Numbered from the stretch's first letter, positions 44,834 to 55,184 are shown. The stretch: 64,000 nucleotides of DNA from [Flexibacter] sp. ATCC 35103 (GCF_001975985.1 NZ_MTQF01000004.1:279838-343837), one strand, 5' to 3'. Notes: generated by a model from the letters alone, not told the origin. A program made the numbers and translations.

Positions 44834-45577
44834 TTATTTATCAAATCCAAGTTGTTTTCTCAAATCCAGATTTAGACTGTATTGTTCCTGAACCGGAATA
44901 ATTTTGCGGGAACTTTTATTTATATCACTTCCTTCGGCAGACCAAAGAAATGGATAAAAATTAAAAACTTCATCCCCTTTCAATTTAGAAACTTCCTGTC
45001 TCCAGCCATTCCATCTGTTGCCTTCGTAAAACTTATCCAAATCATTATTAAAACAAAATCCTAAAAATTCAGAATACGTAATATCCAGTTGTTCATACTC
45101 CAGATTATCAGGCGAAAAATAATAGACTTTTCCAACATCCGTTCCTAATCCTCCTCCATTTAAAAGATAAAAACCACCTATTGCATCATCTGCAATCAAT
45201 AAAAAAGGAGGTGTTTCACCAAACTCCTTAAACGATTTTCCTTTGTTCCAATCCGGAAGTGTACGATTAAATTTTAAATTTCCTGAACCCAAAATCCTGA
45301 TCCAGCCGTCATCAATTAAAAGACCGCCTGTCATAAAAACTATTGCTCCCATTGACGAACGCGTTGTAACCTGGGTTTTGTATAAGGCATCTTTCGCTTT
45401 TGATGCATCTACGGGTAAAACTTCTACTTTGTTTTTTGCTGTTTTAATCCAATCTTCGACAATTGTCCAGCCCGGATCTGCTTTATCTATAAGTTCTTCT
45501 GCTTTTTTCATTTTGGTTTGTGCAGTTACTGCAAAAGTTATAAATGTCAATACAATTAATGGAAACTTTACTATCAT
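44834..45577 (-). CDS. DUF2625 family secreted protein
   Basis: The 247-residue protein has a signal peptide ending near VTAQ (residue 20) and the DUF2625 features PGWTIVEDWI, RSSMGAIVFMTGGLLIDDGW, LNGGGLG and FYPFLWSAEG. Function is unknown; some relatives are cytosolic. It lies 43 bp upstream of the VOC gene on the same strand. Confidence 0.82.
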   Translation of the reverse strand: MIVKFPLIVLTFITFAVTAQTKMKKAEELIDKADPGWTIVEDWIKTAKNKVEVLPVDASKAKDALYKTQVTTRSSMGAIVFMTGGLLIDDGWIRILGSGNLKFNRTLPDWNKGKSFKEFGETPPFLLIADDAIGGFYLLNGGGLGTDVGKVYYFSPDNLEYEQLDITYSEFLGFCFNNDLDKFYEGNRWNGWRQEVSKLKGDEVFNFYPFLWSAEGSDINKSSRKIIPVQEQYSLNLDLRKQLGFDK

Positions 45578-45607
45578 TTTTCAATTGTAAAAATTAATAT
45601 AATATAA

Positions 45608-45720
45608 TTATCCTTTCTTTAAAATATTACCTAAACCTCAAACTATCTCTTCAAAACTTAAATTACAATAAAACTTTCAGAATATTGAAGTGTTGATATG
45701 GCTATGGTTTTGTGATTCAT
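45608..45720 (-). pseudogene. Chimeric relic: start of a VOC gene joined to the end of the antiporter gene
   Basis: Read on the minus strand from the ATG at 45720, the first codons are MNHK, as in the VOC gene at 44790, and after a gap SESFIVI-stop-VLK parallels SRTFYCDLGFEE. The sequence then continues as GLGNILKKG-stop, the same ending as the antiporter gene at 46439 (GRGLGNILKKG). Both halves contain stop codons. This is a decayed hybrid produced by duplication and deletion. Confidence 0.75.
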
Positions 45721-45745
45721 TTTTATTACAACATTAAAAACATCA

Positions 45746-46405
45746 TTAATTTTCTTTACGACCATTCATCAGTACCGTAGCAATTCTTTTATAGGCAACG
45801 ACAATAGTTAACCATATAGTAATAAAAAAAGAAATTTTACCTAGTAAGTCATTCATGTGATTAGTATAAACATCTCTCAACATTGAAAATATAATATAAA
45901 ATGGAATAAATCCGATTAAAATTACGGGAATCAATACAAGTAAACCAAAAGTAATTTCGACTTTTTTTGCCTTTTCATTAATAAAATTTGAAATTGAATT
46001 TGTAAAAGCATAAGGTTTATAAATTCTGCTCAAGTAACTATTAGAATCTTCTTCTTTAAACAATTTATCAAATCTAACTCTGGTTATAATATTAAATGCG
46101 AACAAAATTTCTTTCTTTTGATAACTTACTGAATTTAAATCATACAAAAGATACACAAAAACCAAAGGTATTAATTTCAATAATAAAGAAGTATCAGTTA
46201 TAGATACAGGTCCTAAATTCAAATTTTCAATTTTAATATTCCCCGCAAATAAATAAAGAAAAATAATAATAATTTCCCACAGAATTAACTTATCATGTCT
46301 TTCATTCAATACCGTTAAATTTTCAAACAATTTATCATGATAATCCTTAATTACTGATTCATCATTATTAGCTATAAATTGATCTACTTTTTCAGAATTT
46401 TTCAT
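45746..46405 (-). CDS. Hypothetical membrane protein
   Basis: I do not recognise this 219-residue protein. It has hydrophobic segments at about 43-56, 72-87, 150-178 and 190-206, a charged N-terminus with a possible short coiled region, and KKEILFAFNIITRV in the middle. It lies 33 bp after the antiporter gene, on the same strand, and may be co-transcribed with it. Confidence 0.7.
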   Translation of the reverse strand: MKNSEKVDQFIANNDESVIKDYHDKLFENLTVLNERHDKLILWEIIIIFLYLFAGNIKIENLNLGPVSITDTSLLLKLIPLVFVYLLYDLNSVSYQKKEILFAFNIITRVRFDKLFKEEDSNSYLSRIYKPYAFTNSISNFINEKAKKVEITFGLLVLIPVILIGFIPFYIIFSMLRDVYTNHMNDLLGKISFFITIWLTIVVAYKRIATVLMNGRKEN

Positions 46406-46438
46406 ATAATTAAAACTATCTTAAAATAGGTTTATTTT

Positions 46439-48586
46439 TTATCCTTTCTTCAGGATATTCCCTAAACCACGACCTATTTGTTCTATCGCTTCAAGACCTT
46501 TTGTCAATGGCGTAGCAGTAAAATCTTCATATGCATCCATAGAAGTTCCTTTGCGATCGTCATGGGCATACACTAAAATCAAGTTGTTTTCATTGAATGA
46601 TTTTTCGAATTTCTGAGGCAATTTATCAAAGATCGACTGATAGGAAACAGAACCTTTTCTGGATAAATTAAATACAATCAGATCGGTTGGTTTGATTTCA
46701 TCTGAGATTGATTCGAAATCATCCCAATCCAGAATACTTTTGAAGCCTAATTTTGCATTTAGTTTTAAATTAGCGGCAACTTGCTGGATCGCCTGATGTG
46801 TCTTATACTCGGCATAAATCACAATCGGAATACTTAATTCTTGTGACAAACGGCATATTTTCTGTAATAAAAGGTGAAAACCAACTCCTCTTTCTGAAAA
46901 AGGCGGACAAATAAAAACCAATCTTTTTTCTTCTATAAAAGTCTTTTGAAACCTGCAGATAAATAAACTCTTGTCTACATTGTTGATAATTGAATCTACG
47001 TTTTCTCCAAAAATTTTATCCAGGAAACCTGTTTTTCTTGGCCAGCCCACAATCACAATATCCGACATGATTTCTTTTGATGTTCTCGCAATTCCGCTTG
47101 CAGGATTATGGTCGATTCTCGCAATCGTATTTATTTTCACTTCAGATGCTGATCCCTGAATTACAAATTTATCAACTGCTTTTCTATACTTTAAAATATT
47201 TTTCTCAGCCTGATCATTATTGGGAACAATCGTTAATAAAGTCACTGGATTAGCTGATTTTTTATCCTTTATCAAAAGTGCAAAGTCTAATAAAGTGGCT
47301 GTAGCCGAAGTTTTTGCTAAAGGAATCAAAATATGTTCGTCTAAAATCTGATCGCTGTGAGCATCTTCATGTGAAACTTCTTCTTCGCAAATCGCAATTT
47401 TTTTTGCTGCTTTTTCAGTTGCGAAAGAAGCTACGATACACGTAATTAAAATTAGAATAATAGTTCCGTTAAGGATATTTTCATCCAGGATTTTCGCTTT
47501 AAATCCAACCAGAATAACTGCTAAAGTTGCTGCAGCATGTGCACTGCTTAACCCGAAGATAAGCTGTCTTTCGGTCTTTGTATATTTAAAAACGATTTGT
47601 GTAAAAAAAGCGGCGATCCATTTTCCAAAAATAGCCACAACACTCAAAGTACCGGCTACAATTAAAGCCGTTGGTCCGCTAAGGATTACGCTAATATCTA
47701 CCAGCATTCCTACAGAAATCAGGAAAAACGGAATAAACAATGAATTTCCAATAAACTCAATTCTATTCATTAATGCAGACGAATGCGGAATCAGTGGATT
47801 TAATGCCAAACCAGCAACGAACGCCCCAATAATTGGCTCTACTCCTGCTACTTCGGCTAAAAATGCTGCAAAGAAAACGACAGATAATACGAATATATAA
47901 TGAGCATGTTTTTCACTTTCCAATTTCTTAAAAAACCATTTGGCAATTCTTGGAATAACCAGAAACATAATAGCGGAGAAAATTGCCAGTGAAACCGTTA
48001 ATTTTATCCAGAAAGCCTGATTCAGGTTTCCCTGACTGCTTCCCATAATAACCGCCAAAATGATCAAAACGGCAGTATCCGTTAAAATAGTTCCACCAAC
48101 GGTAATGGCAACGGCCTGATTTTTTGCGATACCAAGTTTACTCACAATTGGGTAAGCTACAAGCGTGTGCGTTGCAAACATACTCGCAGTCAAGAAACTG
48201 GCATTAAAATCATATTGCAATAAATAATAACAAACCGGAAAACCAATCGTTAAAGGAAAAATAAACGTGAAGAAACCAAATAATAAACTCTTATTTCTAT
48301 TGGCCTTAAACTCATTCATATCCAATTCCAGACCCGCAATAAACATAATGTATAAAAGTCCGATTGTGGAGAATAAATCTACGGCTGAATTTTTTGCCAG
48401 AATATTAAGTCCGTGTGGCCCAATGATAACTCCGGAAATGATAAGACCGATAATTCCTGGAATATTTATTTTTTTTAGTAAAATAGGTGACAACAGAATA
48501 ATGAAAAGTATCAAAGAAAAAATCAATACTGGGTTGCTGAGTGGTAATTCGAATTCTTGTAAAAAATGCTTGAAAAATTCTATCAT
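46439..48586 (-). CDS. CPA2-type cation:proton antiporter with C-terminal Usp-like domains
   Basis: The 715-residue protein has about twelve membrane helices (15-400) with PGIIGLIISGVIIGPHGL, FIAGLELDMNEF and the TILTDTAVL motif of the Na+/H+ exchanger core, followed by a ~300-residue cytosolic part (about 410-700) resembling two universal-stress-protein domains (ILIPLAKTSATATLLDFA and LVFICPPFSERGVGFHLL). It should exchange Na+ or K+ for protons in the inner membrane. Its last codons are copied in a relic at 45608-45650. Confidence 0.9.
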   Translation of the reverse strand: MIEFFKHFLQEFELPLSNPVLIFSLILFIILLSPILLKKINIPGIIGLIISGVIIGPHGLNILAKNSAVDLFSTIGLLYIMFIAGLELDMNEFKANRNKSLLFGFFTFIFPLTIGFPVCYYLLQYDFNASFLTASMFATHTLVAYPIVSKLGIAKNQAVAITVGGTILTDTAVLIILAVIMGSSQGNLNQAFWIKLTVSLAIFSAIMFLVIPRIAKWFFKKLESEKHAHYIFVLSVVFFAAFLAEVAGVEPIIGAFVAGLALNPLIPHSSALMNRIEFIGNSLFIPFFLISVGMLVDISVILSGPTALIVAGTLSVVAIFGKWIAAFFTQIVFKYTKTERQLIFGLSSAHAAATLAVILVGFKAKILDENILNGTIILILITCIVASFATEKAAKKIAICEEEVSHEDAHSDQILDEHILIPLAKTSATATLLDFALLIKDKKSANPVTLLTIVPNNDQAEKNILKYRKAVDKFVIQGSASEVKINTIARIDHNPASGIARTSKEIMSDIVIVGWPRKTGFLDKIFGENVDSIINNVDKSLFICRFQKTFIEEKRLVFICPPFSERGVGFHLLLQKICRLSQELSIPIVIYAEYKTHQAIQQVAANLKLNAKLGFKSILDWDDFESISDEIKPTDLIVFNLSRKGSVSYQSIFDKLPQKFEKSFNENNLILVYAHDDRKGTSMDAYEDFTATPLTKGLEAIEQIGRGLGNILKKG

Positions 48587-48896
48587 AATGTAATTTTATC
48601 TTCTCTGAGTTATTTTAGTTTTTCGTAAAAAGAGTATTCAAATTAAAATAAAACCAAGAAGTATTTACCGATTTATTTAAAACGAAAAAATCGGATTCTT
48701 TAGTGATTGCTTCATTACAAAAATACCTAAAAAAAATGCGAACTTTTCACGAAAACCGCATATTAAGCAATAAAAAATGTTTCGTTGCCAAATTATTAAT
48801 ATTTAATATATTTTTTAACAAAACTGCAACATTAACAAACGAAAATAAATGTTCATTGCATTATTCAATTATCTTTGTCTTAATAAATATTGCACA
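48587..48896. other. 310-bp gene-free region between antiporter and sdaA
   Basis: It is AT-rich (cataatgtaattttatcttc near the left end) and holds only the sdaA -7 box near its right end. I see no repeat array, palindrome or convincing ORF. Confidence 0.6.
48870..48877 (+). promoter_or_regulatory. sdaA -7 box (TATCTTTG)
   Basis: An exact TAnnTTTG match 19 bp before the chosen ATG; no matching -33. This also argues against the ATG at 48849, which would lie upstream of it. Confidence 0.45.
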
Positions 48897-50324
48897 ATGG
48901 AAGAATGTATCTCTGTTTTTGATATGCTTAAAATTGGCGTTGGTCCCTCAAGTTCTCATACTTTAGGGCCTTGGAGAGCCGCAGAACGTTTTTTAGAAGA
49001 GTTAAAAGACGAATCAATTTTAGACCAGATTAAACGTGTAAAAGTAGACTTATACGGATCTCTTTCTTTAACCGGAAAAGGTCACGCTACAGATTTGTCT
49101 GTGATGCTGGGTTTAAGCGGACAAGATCCCGAATATATTCCTATTGATGATATTGCGGGAATCATTAAAACTATCGAAGATACAAACGAAATTATTCTGG
49201 CAAACGAATATAGAATTCCGTTCTATTTTCTTCAGGATATTGTTTTCAATAAAGAGTTTCTTCCTTTTCATGCCAACGGATTAAAATTCACTGCCTATAA
49301 AGAGGATGATTCTGAATATGAATCTACTTTTTATTCTATTGGAGGAGGTTTTGTCGTTAAAGAAGAACGTACAAATGCCAAAATCAAAGAGGTTATTAAA
49401 TGTGCTTTCCCCTTCCCGATTCAAAATGCTGTTGAGCTTTTAAATTATACGGTTTCAGAGAACAAATCAATATCTGAAATTGTGTATGAAAACGAAAAAT
49501 CGATGCGTCCCGAAGCAGAAATTCATTCTGAATTAATGCGTATCTGGAACACAATGTTAGAATGTATGTATATTGGTTGTCATACCGGAGGCGTCCTTCC
49601 GGGCGGATTAAACGTTCGCCGAAGAGCTTTTGATATGCACCAAAACTTAATAGGTTTATCGAATTATTCGAACCCGCAAACGTGGCTGGAAGAAATTAGA
49701 AAAACCGAAGTAAAATTTCGTCAGATCTTAAAATGGGTAAGTTGTTTTGCACTTGCCGTAAATGAGGTAAATGCTTCTTTAGGCCGCGTAGTTACAGCGC
49801 CTACAAACGGAAGCGCTGGTGTAATTCCGGCTGTTTTAATGTATTATCTGGTAATCGAAAACCATAATGCAGGCGAAAAAGAAATCAAACAATTTTTGAT
49901 GGTTGCCGGAGAAATTGGAAGTATCTTCAAAAAAGGATCAACCATTTCAGCCGCTATGGGCGGTTGTCAGGCCGAAATTGGCGTTTCATCATCTATGGCC
50001 GCCGCGGCACTTTGCGAATTAATGGGCGGAACTCCTGCTCAGGTTTTAATGGCTGCCGAAATCGCAATGGAACATCATCTTGGTTTAACCTGCGACCCAA
50101 TTGGCGGATTGGTTCAGATTCCTTGTATCGAAAGAAATACAATGGGTGCCATAAAAGCCATAAATGCTGCCGAATTAGCGCTTGAAACTGATTCTAAAAA
50201 TGCAAAAGTGCCATTGGATAAAGTGATCAATACCATGTGGCAAACCGCAAAAGACATGAATTCTAAATACAAAGAAACCTCTGAAGGCGGATTGGCAATT
50301 GCCGTAAATATGGCAGATTGTTAA
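48897..50324 (+). CDS. sdaA: L-serine ammonia-lyase, iron-sulfur dependent, single chain
   Basis: The 475-residue enzyme has the beta domain start [20 protein letters not shown] and the alpha domain with three [4Fe-4S] ligands Cys357 (GGCQAEIG), Cys399 (TCDPIGG) and Cys410 (QIPCIERN). It converts serine to pyruvate and ammonia. I use the ATG at 48897, which gives the family N-terminus and has a -7 box just upstream; an ATG at 48849 would add 16 atypical residues. Confidence 0.95.
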   Translation: MEECISVFDMLKIGVGPSSSHTLGPWRAAERFLEELKDESILDQIKRVKVDLYGSLSLTGKGHATDLSVMLGLSGQDPEYIPIDDIAGIIKTIEDTNEIILANEYRIPFYFLQDIVFNKEFLPFHANGLKFTAYKEDDSEYESTFYSIGGGFVVKEERTNAKIKEVIKCAFPFPIQNAVELLNYTVSENKSISEIVYENEKSMRPEAEIHSELMRIWNTMLECMYIGCHTGGVLPGGLNVRRRAFDMHQNLIGLSNYSNPQTWLEEIRKTEVKFRQILKWVSCFALAVNEVNASLGRVVTAPTNGSAGVIPAVLMYYLVIENHNAGEKEIKQFLMVAGEIGSIFKKGSTISAAMGGCQAEIGVSSSMAAAALCELMGGTPAQVLMAAEIAMEHHLGLTCDPIGGLVQIPCIERNTMGAIKAINAAELALETDSKNAKVPLDKVINTMWQTAKDMNSKYKETSEGGLAIAVNMADC

Positions 50325-50337
50325 AAAATATTTTTGT

Positions 50338-50432
50338 TTCACGCAGATTTGAAAGATTAGAGCAAATTAATTTTAGATTTTTATTAAATTAATCTGCGCT
50401 TATCGGCTTAAATCTTTTTAAATCTGCGTGAA
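50338..50432. repeat. Imperfect inverted repeat
   Basis: tttcacgcagatttgaaaga and aaatctttttaaatctgcgt bracket an AT-rich centre with rttaattttag-type arms. The wording resembles 11181-11280 and the phrase attcgtggcaaaaaa follows. Confidence 0.65.
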
Positions 50433-50475
50433 AAAATAATTCGTGAATTCGTGGCAAAAAATCAAAATCAACTTC

Positions 50476-51675
50476 ATGAAAAAACAGTACTTTCTCTTAA
50501 TCTTATTATTTTGCTCCGTTTTATTGCATTCACAAGAACGCTATTTCCTTAATTCGGATACGCGTTTATATACTTCACCAAACAATTCTGCTGAATTTCT
50601 GGGCTATTTTAGATATGGTGCCGAAGTACAATTATTATCCGAAAGCAAAAATGGCTGGTATAAAATAAAAGCCGATAACTTATCTGAGGGTTATATTCCT
50701 GAAAAATATGTCGCCACAAGATTAAATGCAAAAGATATTAAAGTCAAAGACAATGAAAATCCTATTTTAGAAGGCGGAGACAATTACTATGGAGGAAACC
50801 ACCTTTTTGTTTTAGTAGCCGGTTTAAAGGCACGTGCACAACCAGATAAAAATTCAAAAATTAAGGAAATCCTATATACCGGCGATCCTGTAGCCATAAA
50901 TTATTTACCAAAAAATCAGGATGAATGGGTAAATATTAGCGGTCAGTTTAGTGACGAATATGCCAAATTTACCTTAAGAAAATTTGTTGGAAACAGACCT
51001 GATTTCAATACTTTAATAAAAGAATTTGACAAACTCGATGTTACTAATATTACAGAACGCAAAACCATTGGTGAACGACTTGTAGAACTCGCCTGGAATA
51101 GTGACAACACAACATTAGCTCCTGCTTATCAAAGGCATTATGAAGTTGTAAAGCAATTAAACGATCCTAAACTTCTGGCTGATACAGAGCTAAATATAGC
51201 TATAGCCAAAGGAGTATCCAAACATAAAAAACCGGAAGAGATCCTGGCTTTCGTTAAAAAATCAGAATTCGTTTTGAAAGGATTAAAAACCAAAGCCTGG
51301 TACCTGACTCAAAAAGATCTGGTAAAAATATTTGGAAAACCTCCCAAAAAGGCAAATGTAAGCGATGAATGCGGTGTTTATCTAAGCGAACTTTTTTATT
51401 ATTATCCAGACTTGCAAGCTTCTGTAGACGAGCAAAAAAATCAGGCAGAAATCACTAAAGTATTCCTAAACGAAAACAATAAACTGGTTTTAAATCCAAA
51501 TGCAATATTAGATCACACACTATCTGAAAAGGCATTTATAGAAAAATACGGTACTTATATTGGCGCTTCTATAAAAGCACCACATTCTTACTCAATACAA
51601 ATAGAAGACAGCGAATTTAGATTAGAATTTAAAGATGGAAAGTTATTTACCATCGAAATATTCTTCTATTGCTGA
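50476..51675 (+). CDS. Secreted SH3-domain protein
   Basis: The 399-residue protein (start at the ATG 50476, giving a clear signal peptide ending LLHSQ) has two bacterial SH3-like modules: RLYTSPNNSAEFLG...GWYKIKADNLSEGYIP near 25-80 and LKARAQPDKNSKIKEI...EWVNISGQFSDEYA near 100-160. The remaining ~230 residues are unassigned. SH3b modules often bind peptidoglycan peptides, so a cell-wall role is likely but not shown. A GTG start at 50443 would add eleven repeat-derived residues. Confidence 0.8.
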   Translation: MKKQYFLLILLFCSVLLHSQERYFLNSDTRLYTSPNNSAEFLGYFRYGAEVQLLSESKNGWYKIKADNLSEGYIPEKYVATRLNAKDIKVKDNENPILEGGDNYYGGNHLFVLVAGLKARAQPDKNSKIKEILYTGDPVAINYLPKNQDEWVNISGQFSDEYAKFTLRKFVGNRPDFNTLIKEFDKLDVTNITERKTIGERLVELAWNSDNTTLAPAYQRHYEVVKQLNDPKLLADTELNIAIAKGVSKHKKPEEILAFVKKSEFVLKGLKTKAWYLTQKDLVKIFGKPPKKANVSDECGVYLSELFYYYPDLQASVDEQKNQAEITKVFLNENNKLVLNPNAILDHTLSEKAFIEKYGTYIGASIKAPHSYSIQIEDSEFRLEFKDGKLFTIEIFFYC

Positions 51676-51724
51676 TTTCAATCTATAATTATTCAATACT
51701 TTTACATCTTCAAAAAAAAACAAA

Positions 51725-52543
51725 ATGTCAGTAGCAAAAAAAGATTATAAAAGAATCACAACAAAGTCATTAATCGAAATGAAAAGCAATGGAGAAAAAA
51801 TCTCTATGCTAACGGCTTACGATTTTACAATGGCTAAAATTGTTGACACCGCAGGAGTCGATGTGATTTTAGTGGGCGATTCAGCATCAAATGTTATGGC
51901 AGGTCACGAAACGACATTGCCAATTACTTTAGATCAAATGATATATCATGCTTCATCTGTAGTTCGTGCTGTAGAAAGAGCTTTGGTTGTGGTAGATTTA
52001 CCTTTTGGAAGTTACCAGTCTGATCCTAAAGAAGCATTGCGTTCTGCTATCAGAATCATGAAAGAAAGCGGCGGACATGCTGTAAAACTTGAAGGAGGAA
52101 AAGAAATTAAAGAATCAATCAAAAAAATATTAAACGCAGGAATCCCGGTTATGGGACATTTGGGTTTAACACCTCAGTCTATCTATAAATTTGGAACTTA
52201 CAGCGTTCGTGCCAAAGAAGACCAGGAAGCTGAAAAACTAATTGAAGATGCCAAACTCTTAGAGAAAATTGGTTGTTTTGGAATTGTTTTAGAAAAAATA
52301 CCAGCCGATTTAGCTCAAAAAGTGGCTGAAAGTATTTCAATTCCTGTTATTGGTATCGGTGCCGGAGGTGGTGTTGACGGACAGGTTTTGGTGATTCACG
52401 ATATGTTAGGAATGAACAACGAATTTAGTCCGCGTTTCTTGCGTCGTTACTTAAACCTATACGAAGAAATGACAAAAGCAATTGGCCAATATGCCGCTGA
52501 TGTTAAGTCAAGTGATTTCCCAAACGAGAGAGAACAATATTAG
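51725..52543 (+). CDS. panB: 3-methyl-2-oxobutanoate hydroxymethyltransferase
   Basis: The 272-residue enzyme has [13 protein letters not shown] at the start, metal ligands Asp52 (VGDSASNV) and Asp91 (DLPFGSY), HAVKLEGG and [15 protein letters not shown]. It adds a hydroxymethyl group to 2-oxoisovalerate in pantothenate synthesis. panC and panE are not adjacent. The gene ends directly at the left arm of the four-helix-bundle element. Confidence 0.96.
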   Translation: MSVAKKDYKRITTKSLIEMKSNGEKISMLTAYDFTMAKIVDTAGVDVILVGDSASNVMAGHETTLPITLDQMIYHASSVVRAVERALVVVDLPFGSYQSDPKEALRSAIRIMKESGGHAVKLEGGKEIKESIKKILNAGIPVMGHLGLTPQSIYKFGTYSVRAKEDQEAEKLIEDAKLLEKIGCFGIVLEKIPADLAQKVAESISIPVIGIGAGGGVDGQVLVIHDMLGMNNEFSPRFLRRYLNLYEEMTKAIGQYAADVKSSDFPNEREQY

Positions 52544-53085
52544 ATTAGACTTACTTAGATTTTTAGACTGACTTAGACTTCTTAGATTTCACTCTTTAGT
52601 TCATTAAAACATAAATCGAAGAAGTCTAATATCTGAGACATCTAATCTAAATCTTAAAATATGCATCAATTTAAAGAGCTTTTAATTTGGAAAAAAAGCA
52701 GGTTATTTTGTTCTAAAATTTATAGCGTAACTTCTACTTTTCCAAGTGAAGAGAAATTTGGAATAACGAATCAATTACGAAGAGCTTCTGTTTCTATTCC
52801 TTCAAACATAGCAGAAGGTTCCTCAAGAAAATCCAATAAAGATTTTGCGAGATTTTTAGAAATTGCAATTGGTTCTGCTTACGAAGTAGAAACGCAACTT
52901 TTAATCTCATCTGATTTAGGATTCATTAATGAAGAAAAAACTAGTGAATTAATCCATATGTTAGAAGAAATTACAAAAATGACATCCAGATTTAGAGCGA
53001 CTTTAATAGTATAAAAAAATAAATCTAAAAAATCTAAGTCTAAGAAGTCTAAGTCAGTCTAAGTCAGTCTAAAAATCTAAGCCAG
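52541..53085 (+). mobile_element. Four-helix-bundle gene bracketed by degenerate inverted repeats
   Basis: The left arm 52541-52590 (cttagatttttagactgact plus tagacttcttaga) is matched in reverse complement by 53031-53082, which has an extra internal copy of tgacttagac. Between them lies one intact gene. No target duplication is evident, so mobility is an inference. Confidence 0.45.
52661..53014 (+). CDS. Four-helix-bundle protein (S23/Avd-like)
   Basis: The 117-residue protein has the family core FKELLIWKKSRLF, TNQLRRASVSIPSNIAEGSS and FLEIAIGSAYEVETQL. Members form pentameric barrels; relatives occur as 23S rRNA intervening-sequence genes and as Avd accessory proteins of diversity-generating retroelements. 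Neither 23S rRNA nor a reverse transcriptase is nearby. It is flanked on both sides by the same inverted repeat type. Confidence 0.9.
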   Translation: MHQFKELLIWKKSRLFCSKIYSVTSTFPSEEKFGITNQLRRASVSIPSNIAEGSSRKSNKDFARFLEIAIGSAYEVETQLLISSDLGFINEEKTSELIHMLEEITKMTSRFRATLIV

Positions 53086-53091
53086 TCTAAA

Positions 53092-53781
53092 ATGAAAATT
53101 CTATCCAATAAAAATAACCTCCAAATTCTACACGAAGACAACCATATAATTGTCGTAAACAAGCGTGTGGGCGATATTGTTCAGGGTGATAAAACGGGTG
53201 ACAAACCTTTATCTGATGTTGTAAAAGAATACATTAAAGACAAATACAATAAACCCGGCGATGTATTTCTGGGTGTAATTCATCGTTTAGATCGTCCTAC
53301 AACCGGAATTGTTGTTTTTGCCAGAACGAGCAAAGCCTTAACCCGAATGAACGAAATGTTCAGCAATCGTGAAACGCAAAAAACATATTGGGCAGTTGTC
53401 AAGAATAAACCTCAGGAAACAAGTGCTAAATTGGTTCATTATTTAAAGAGAAACGAAAAAAACAACACTTCAAAAGCACATTTAAAAGAAGTTCCGGACA
53501 GTAAATTAGCCAGTTTAGACTATACTGTTTTTAAGGAGCTTCAGAATTATGTGGCGCTGGAAATCAATTTACATACAGGGCGTCATCATCAAATCAGGGC
53601 ACAATTAGCAGCGATTGGATCTCCTATAAAAGGGGATTTAAAATATGGTTTTGACCGAAGTAATCCAGACGGAGGAATTCACCTTCATGCCAGAAAACTG
53701 GTTTTTGTACATCCTGTTTCTAAAGAGAACATTACAATTGTTGCGCCAACTCCGGATGAAACAATTTGGAATGCACTCTGA
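53092..53781 (+). CDS. RluA-family pseudouridine synthase
   Basis: The 229-residue enzyme lacks the S4 domain and has the catalytic Asp67 in GVIHRLDRPTTG, then TYWAVVKNKP and LHTGRHHQIRAQLA. It modifies a uridine in rRNA or tRNA. Its start lies directly after the right arm of the inverted repeat. Confidence 0.92.
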   Translation: MKILSNKNNLQILHEDNHIIVVNKRVGDIVQGDKTGDKPLSDVVKEYIKDKYNKPGDVFLGVIHRLDRPTTGIVVFARTSKALTRMNEMFSNRETQKTYWAVVKNKPQETSAKLVHYLKRNEKNNTSKAHLKEVPDSKLASLDYTVFKELQNYVALEINLHTGRHHQIRAQLAAIGSPIKGDLKYGFDRSNPDGGIHLHARKLVFVHPVSKENITIVAPTPDETIWNAL

Positions 53782-53855
53782 TTTTATGATACAATTCAGA
53801 AATTTTTAAATTTTATCGATTAACTTGCATAGGAAAAATCAAGCGAATCACAAAA

Positions 53856-55184
53856 ATGGACTATAAAAACGACATCGGATACAGAAAAGAAACGCTAAAA
53901 AAATTGTTGTATAACATTCAGAAAAGCGAAGACTTAATTGTAAAAGCTTTATACGATGATTTTAAAAAGCCAGAATTTGAAGCTGTTTTAACCGAAACAA
54001 ATTATGTTATTTCGGAACTGAAAGACACGATAAAAAACATCCATAAATGGGCAAAACGAAAACGTGTTTTACCATCACTTCTCAACTTTCCTTCTACAGA
54101 TTATATTTATAAAGAACCTTACGGAAACGTGTTGGTTATTGCACCTTGGAATTATCCTTTTCAATTGGCATTATGCCCTTTGATTTCTGCTGTGGCAGCC
54201 GGAAACAGAGTTGTTTTAAAACCCTCTGAACTTACGCCCAATACCTCAGCGATCATTTCGAAGATAATCGAAAAAACATTCCACGTTAGTCATGTCGAAG
54301 TTTTTGAAGGCGGTGTTGAAGTCTCTAATAAATTACTGGCACAACGTTGGGATTATATTTTCTTTACAGGAAGTGTCTCTGTTGGAAAAATTGTTGCCAA
54401 AGCCGCAGCCGAAAATTTAACGCCCGTAACATTAGAATTAGGCGGAAAAAATCCTTGTATTGTTGATGAAACTGCGAATCTAAAACTGGCCGCAAAACGC
54501 ATTGTATGGGGAAAATTCATTAATGCCGGACAAACTTGTATTGCTCCCGATTATATTTTGGTTCAAAAAAACATGAAAGTTAATTTCATCTCTTTTTTAA
54601 TCGAAGAAATCATAAAATCTTACGGTAAAAAATTAGAAAAATCACCTGATTTTGCACGTATTATCAATACTAAAAACTGGTTAAGGCTCGCTAATATGAT
54701 AGAAGCCGAAAAAGTAATTTTTGGCGCAGAAACAGATGCTAATAAACTTTACATATCTCCAACATTAATTGAAGAACCCGCATTGGACAGTCCGGTGATG
54801 AAAGAAGAAATTTTTGGACCCATTTTACCAATTCTTACTTATGAAACAGAAGCTGACATTGAAAACGTAATCAGACGTTATGAGAAACCCCTTGCATTTT
54901 ATATTTTTAGCGAAAATAAATCGTTTGCCAGAAAATTAATCAAAACCTACTCATTTGGAGGTGGTTGTATCAACGATACAGTCGTTCATTTTTCTAATAA
55001 AAGGCTGCCTTTTGGCGGTGTTGGACATAGCGGAATCGGCGCATATCATGGTCAGTTGAGTTTCGATATTTTTTCGCATCATAAAGCAGTTGTAAAAAAA
55101 GCAAACTGGCTGGATTTACCCATGAGATACGCACCTTACAAAGATAAATTAGCCACTATTAAAAGAATATTGGACTGGATGTAA
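53856..55184 (+). CDS. Aldehyde dehydrogenase (class-3 like)
   Basis: The 442-residue enzyme has the NAD-binding APWNYPFQL, the general base Glu194 (LELGGKNP), catalytic Cys228 (GQTCIAPDY) and the C-terminal FGGVGHSGIGAYHG. It is shorter than typical ALDHs (about 480-500), as is normal for the class-3 fatty-aldehyde type. It oxidises aldehydes to acids with NAD(P). Confidence 0.93.
   Translation: MDYKNDIGYRKETLKKLLYNIQKSEDLIVKALYDDFKKPEFEAVLTETNYVISELKDTIKNIHKWAKRKRVLPSLLNFPSTDYIYKEPYGNVLVIAPWNYPFQLALCPLISAVAAGNRVVLKPSELTPNTSAIISKIIEKTFHVSHVEVFEGGVEVSNKLLAQRWDYIFFTGSVSVGKIVAKAAAENLTPVTLELGGKNPCIVDETANLKLAAKRIVWGKFINAGQTCIAPDYILVQKNMKVNFISFLIEEIIKSYGKKLEKSPDFARIINTKNWLRLANMIEAEKVIFGAETDANKLYISPTLIEEPALDSPVMKEEIFGPILPILTYETEADIENVIRRYEKPLAFYIFSENKSFARKLIKTYSFGGGCINDTVVHFSNKRLPFGGVGHSGIGAYHGQLSFDIFSHHKAVVKKANWLDLPMRYAPYKDKLATIKRILDWM

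Noticed and set aside
48703..48966. Plus-strand ORF upstream of sdaA
   Set aside because: It overlaps the sdaA start in another frame and has low-complexity composition; the sdaA frame is strongly supported.
52661..53014. Diversity-generating retroelement accessory gene
   Set aside because: No reverse transcriptase, template repeat or target gene nearby.
52541..53085. Insertion sequence
   Set aside because: No transposase gene and no target duplication seen; kept only as a possible non-classical mobile unit.
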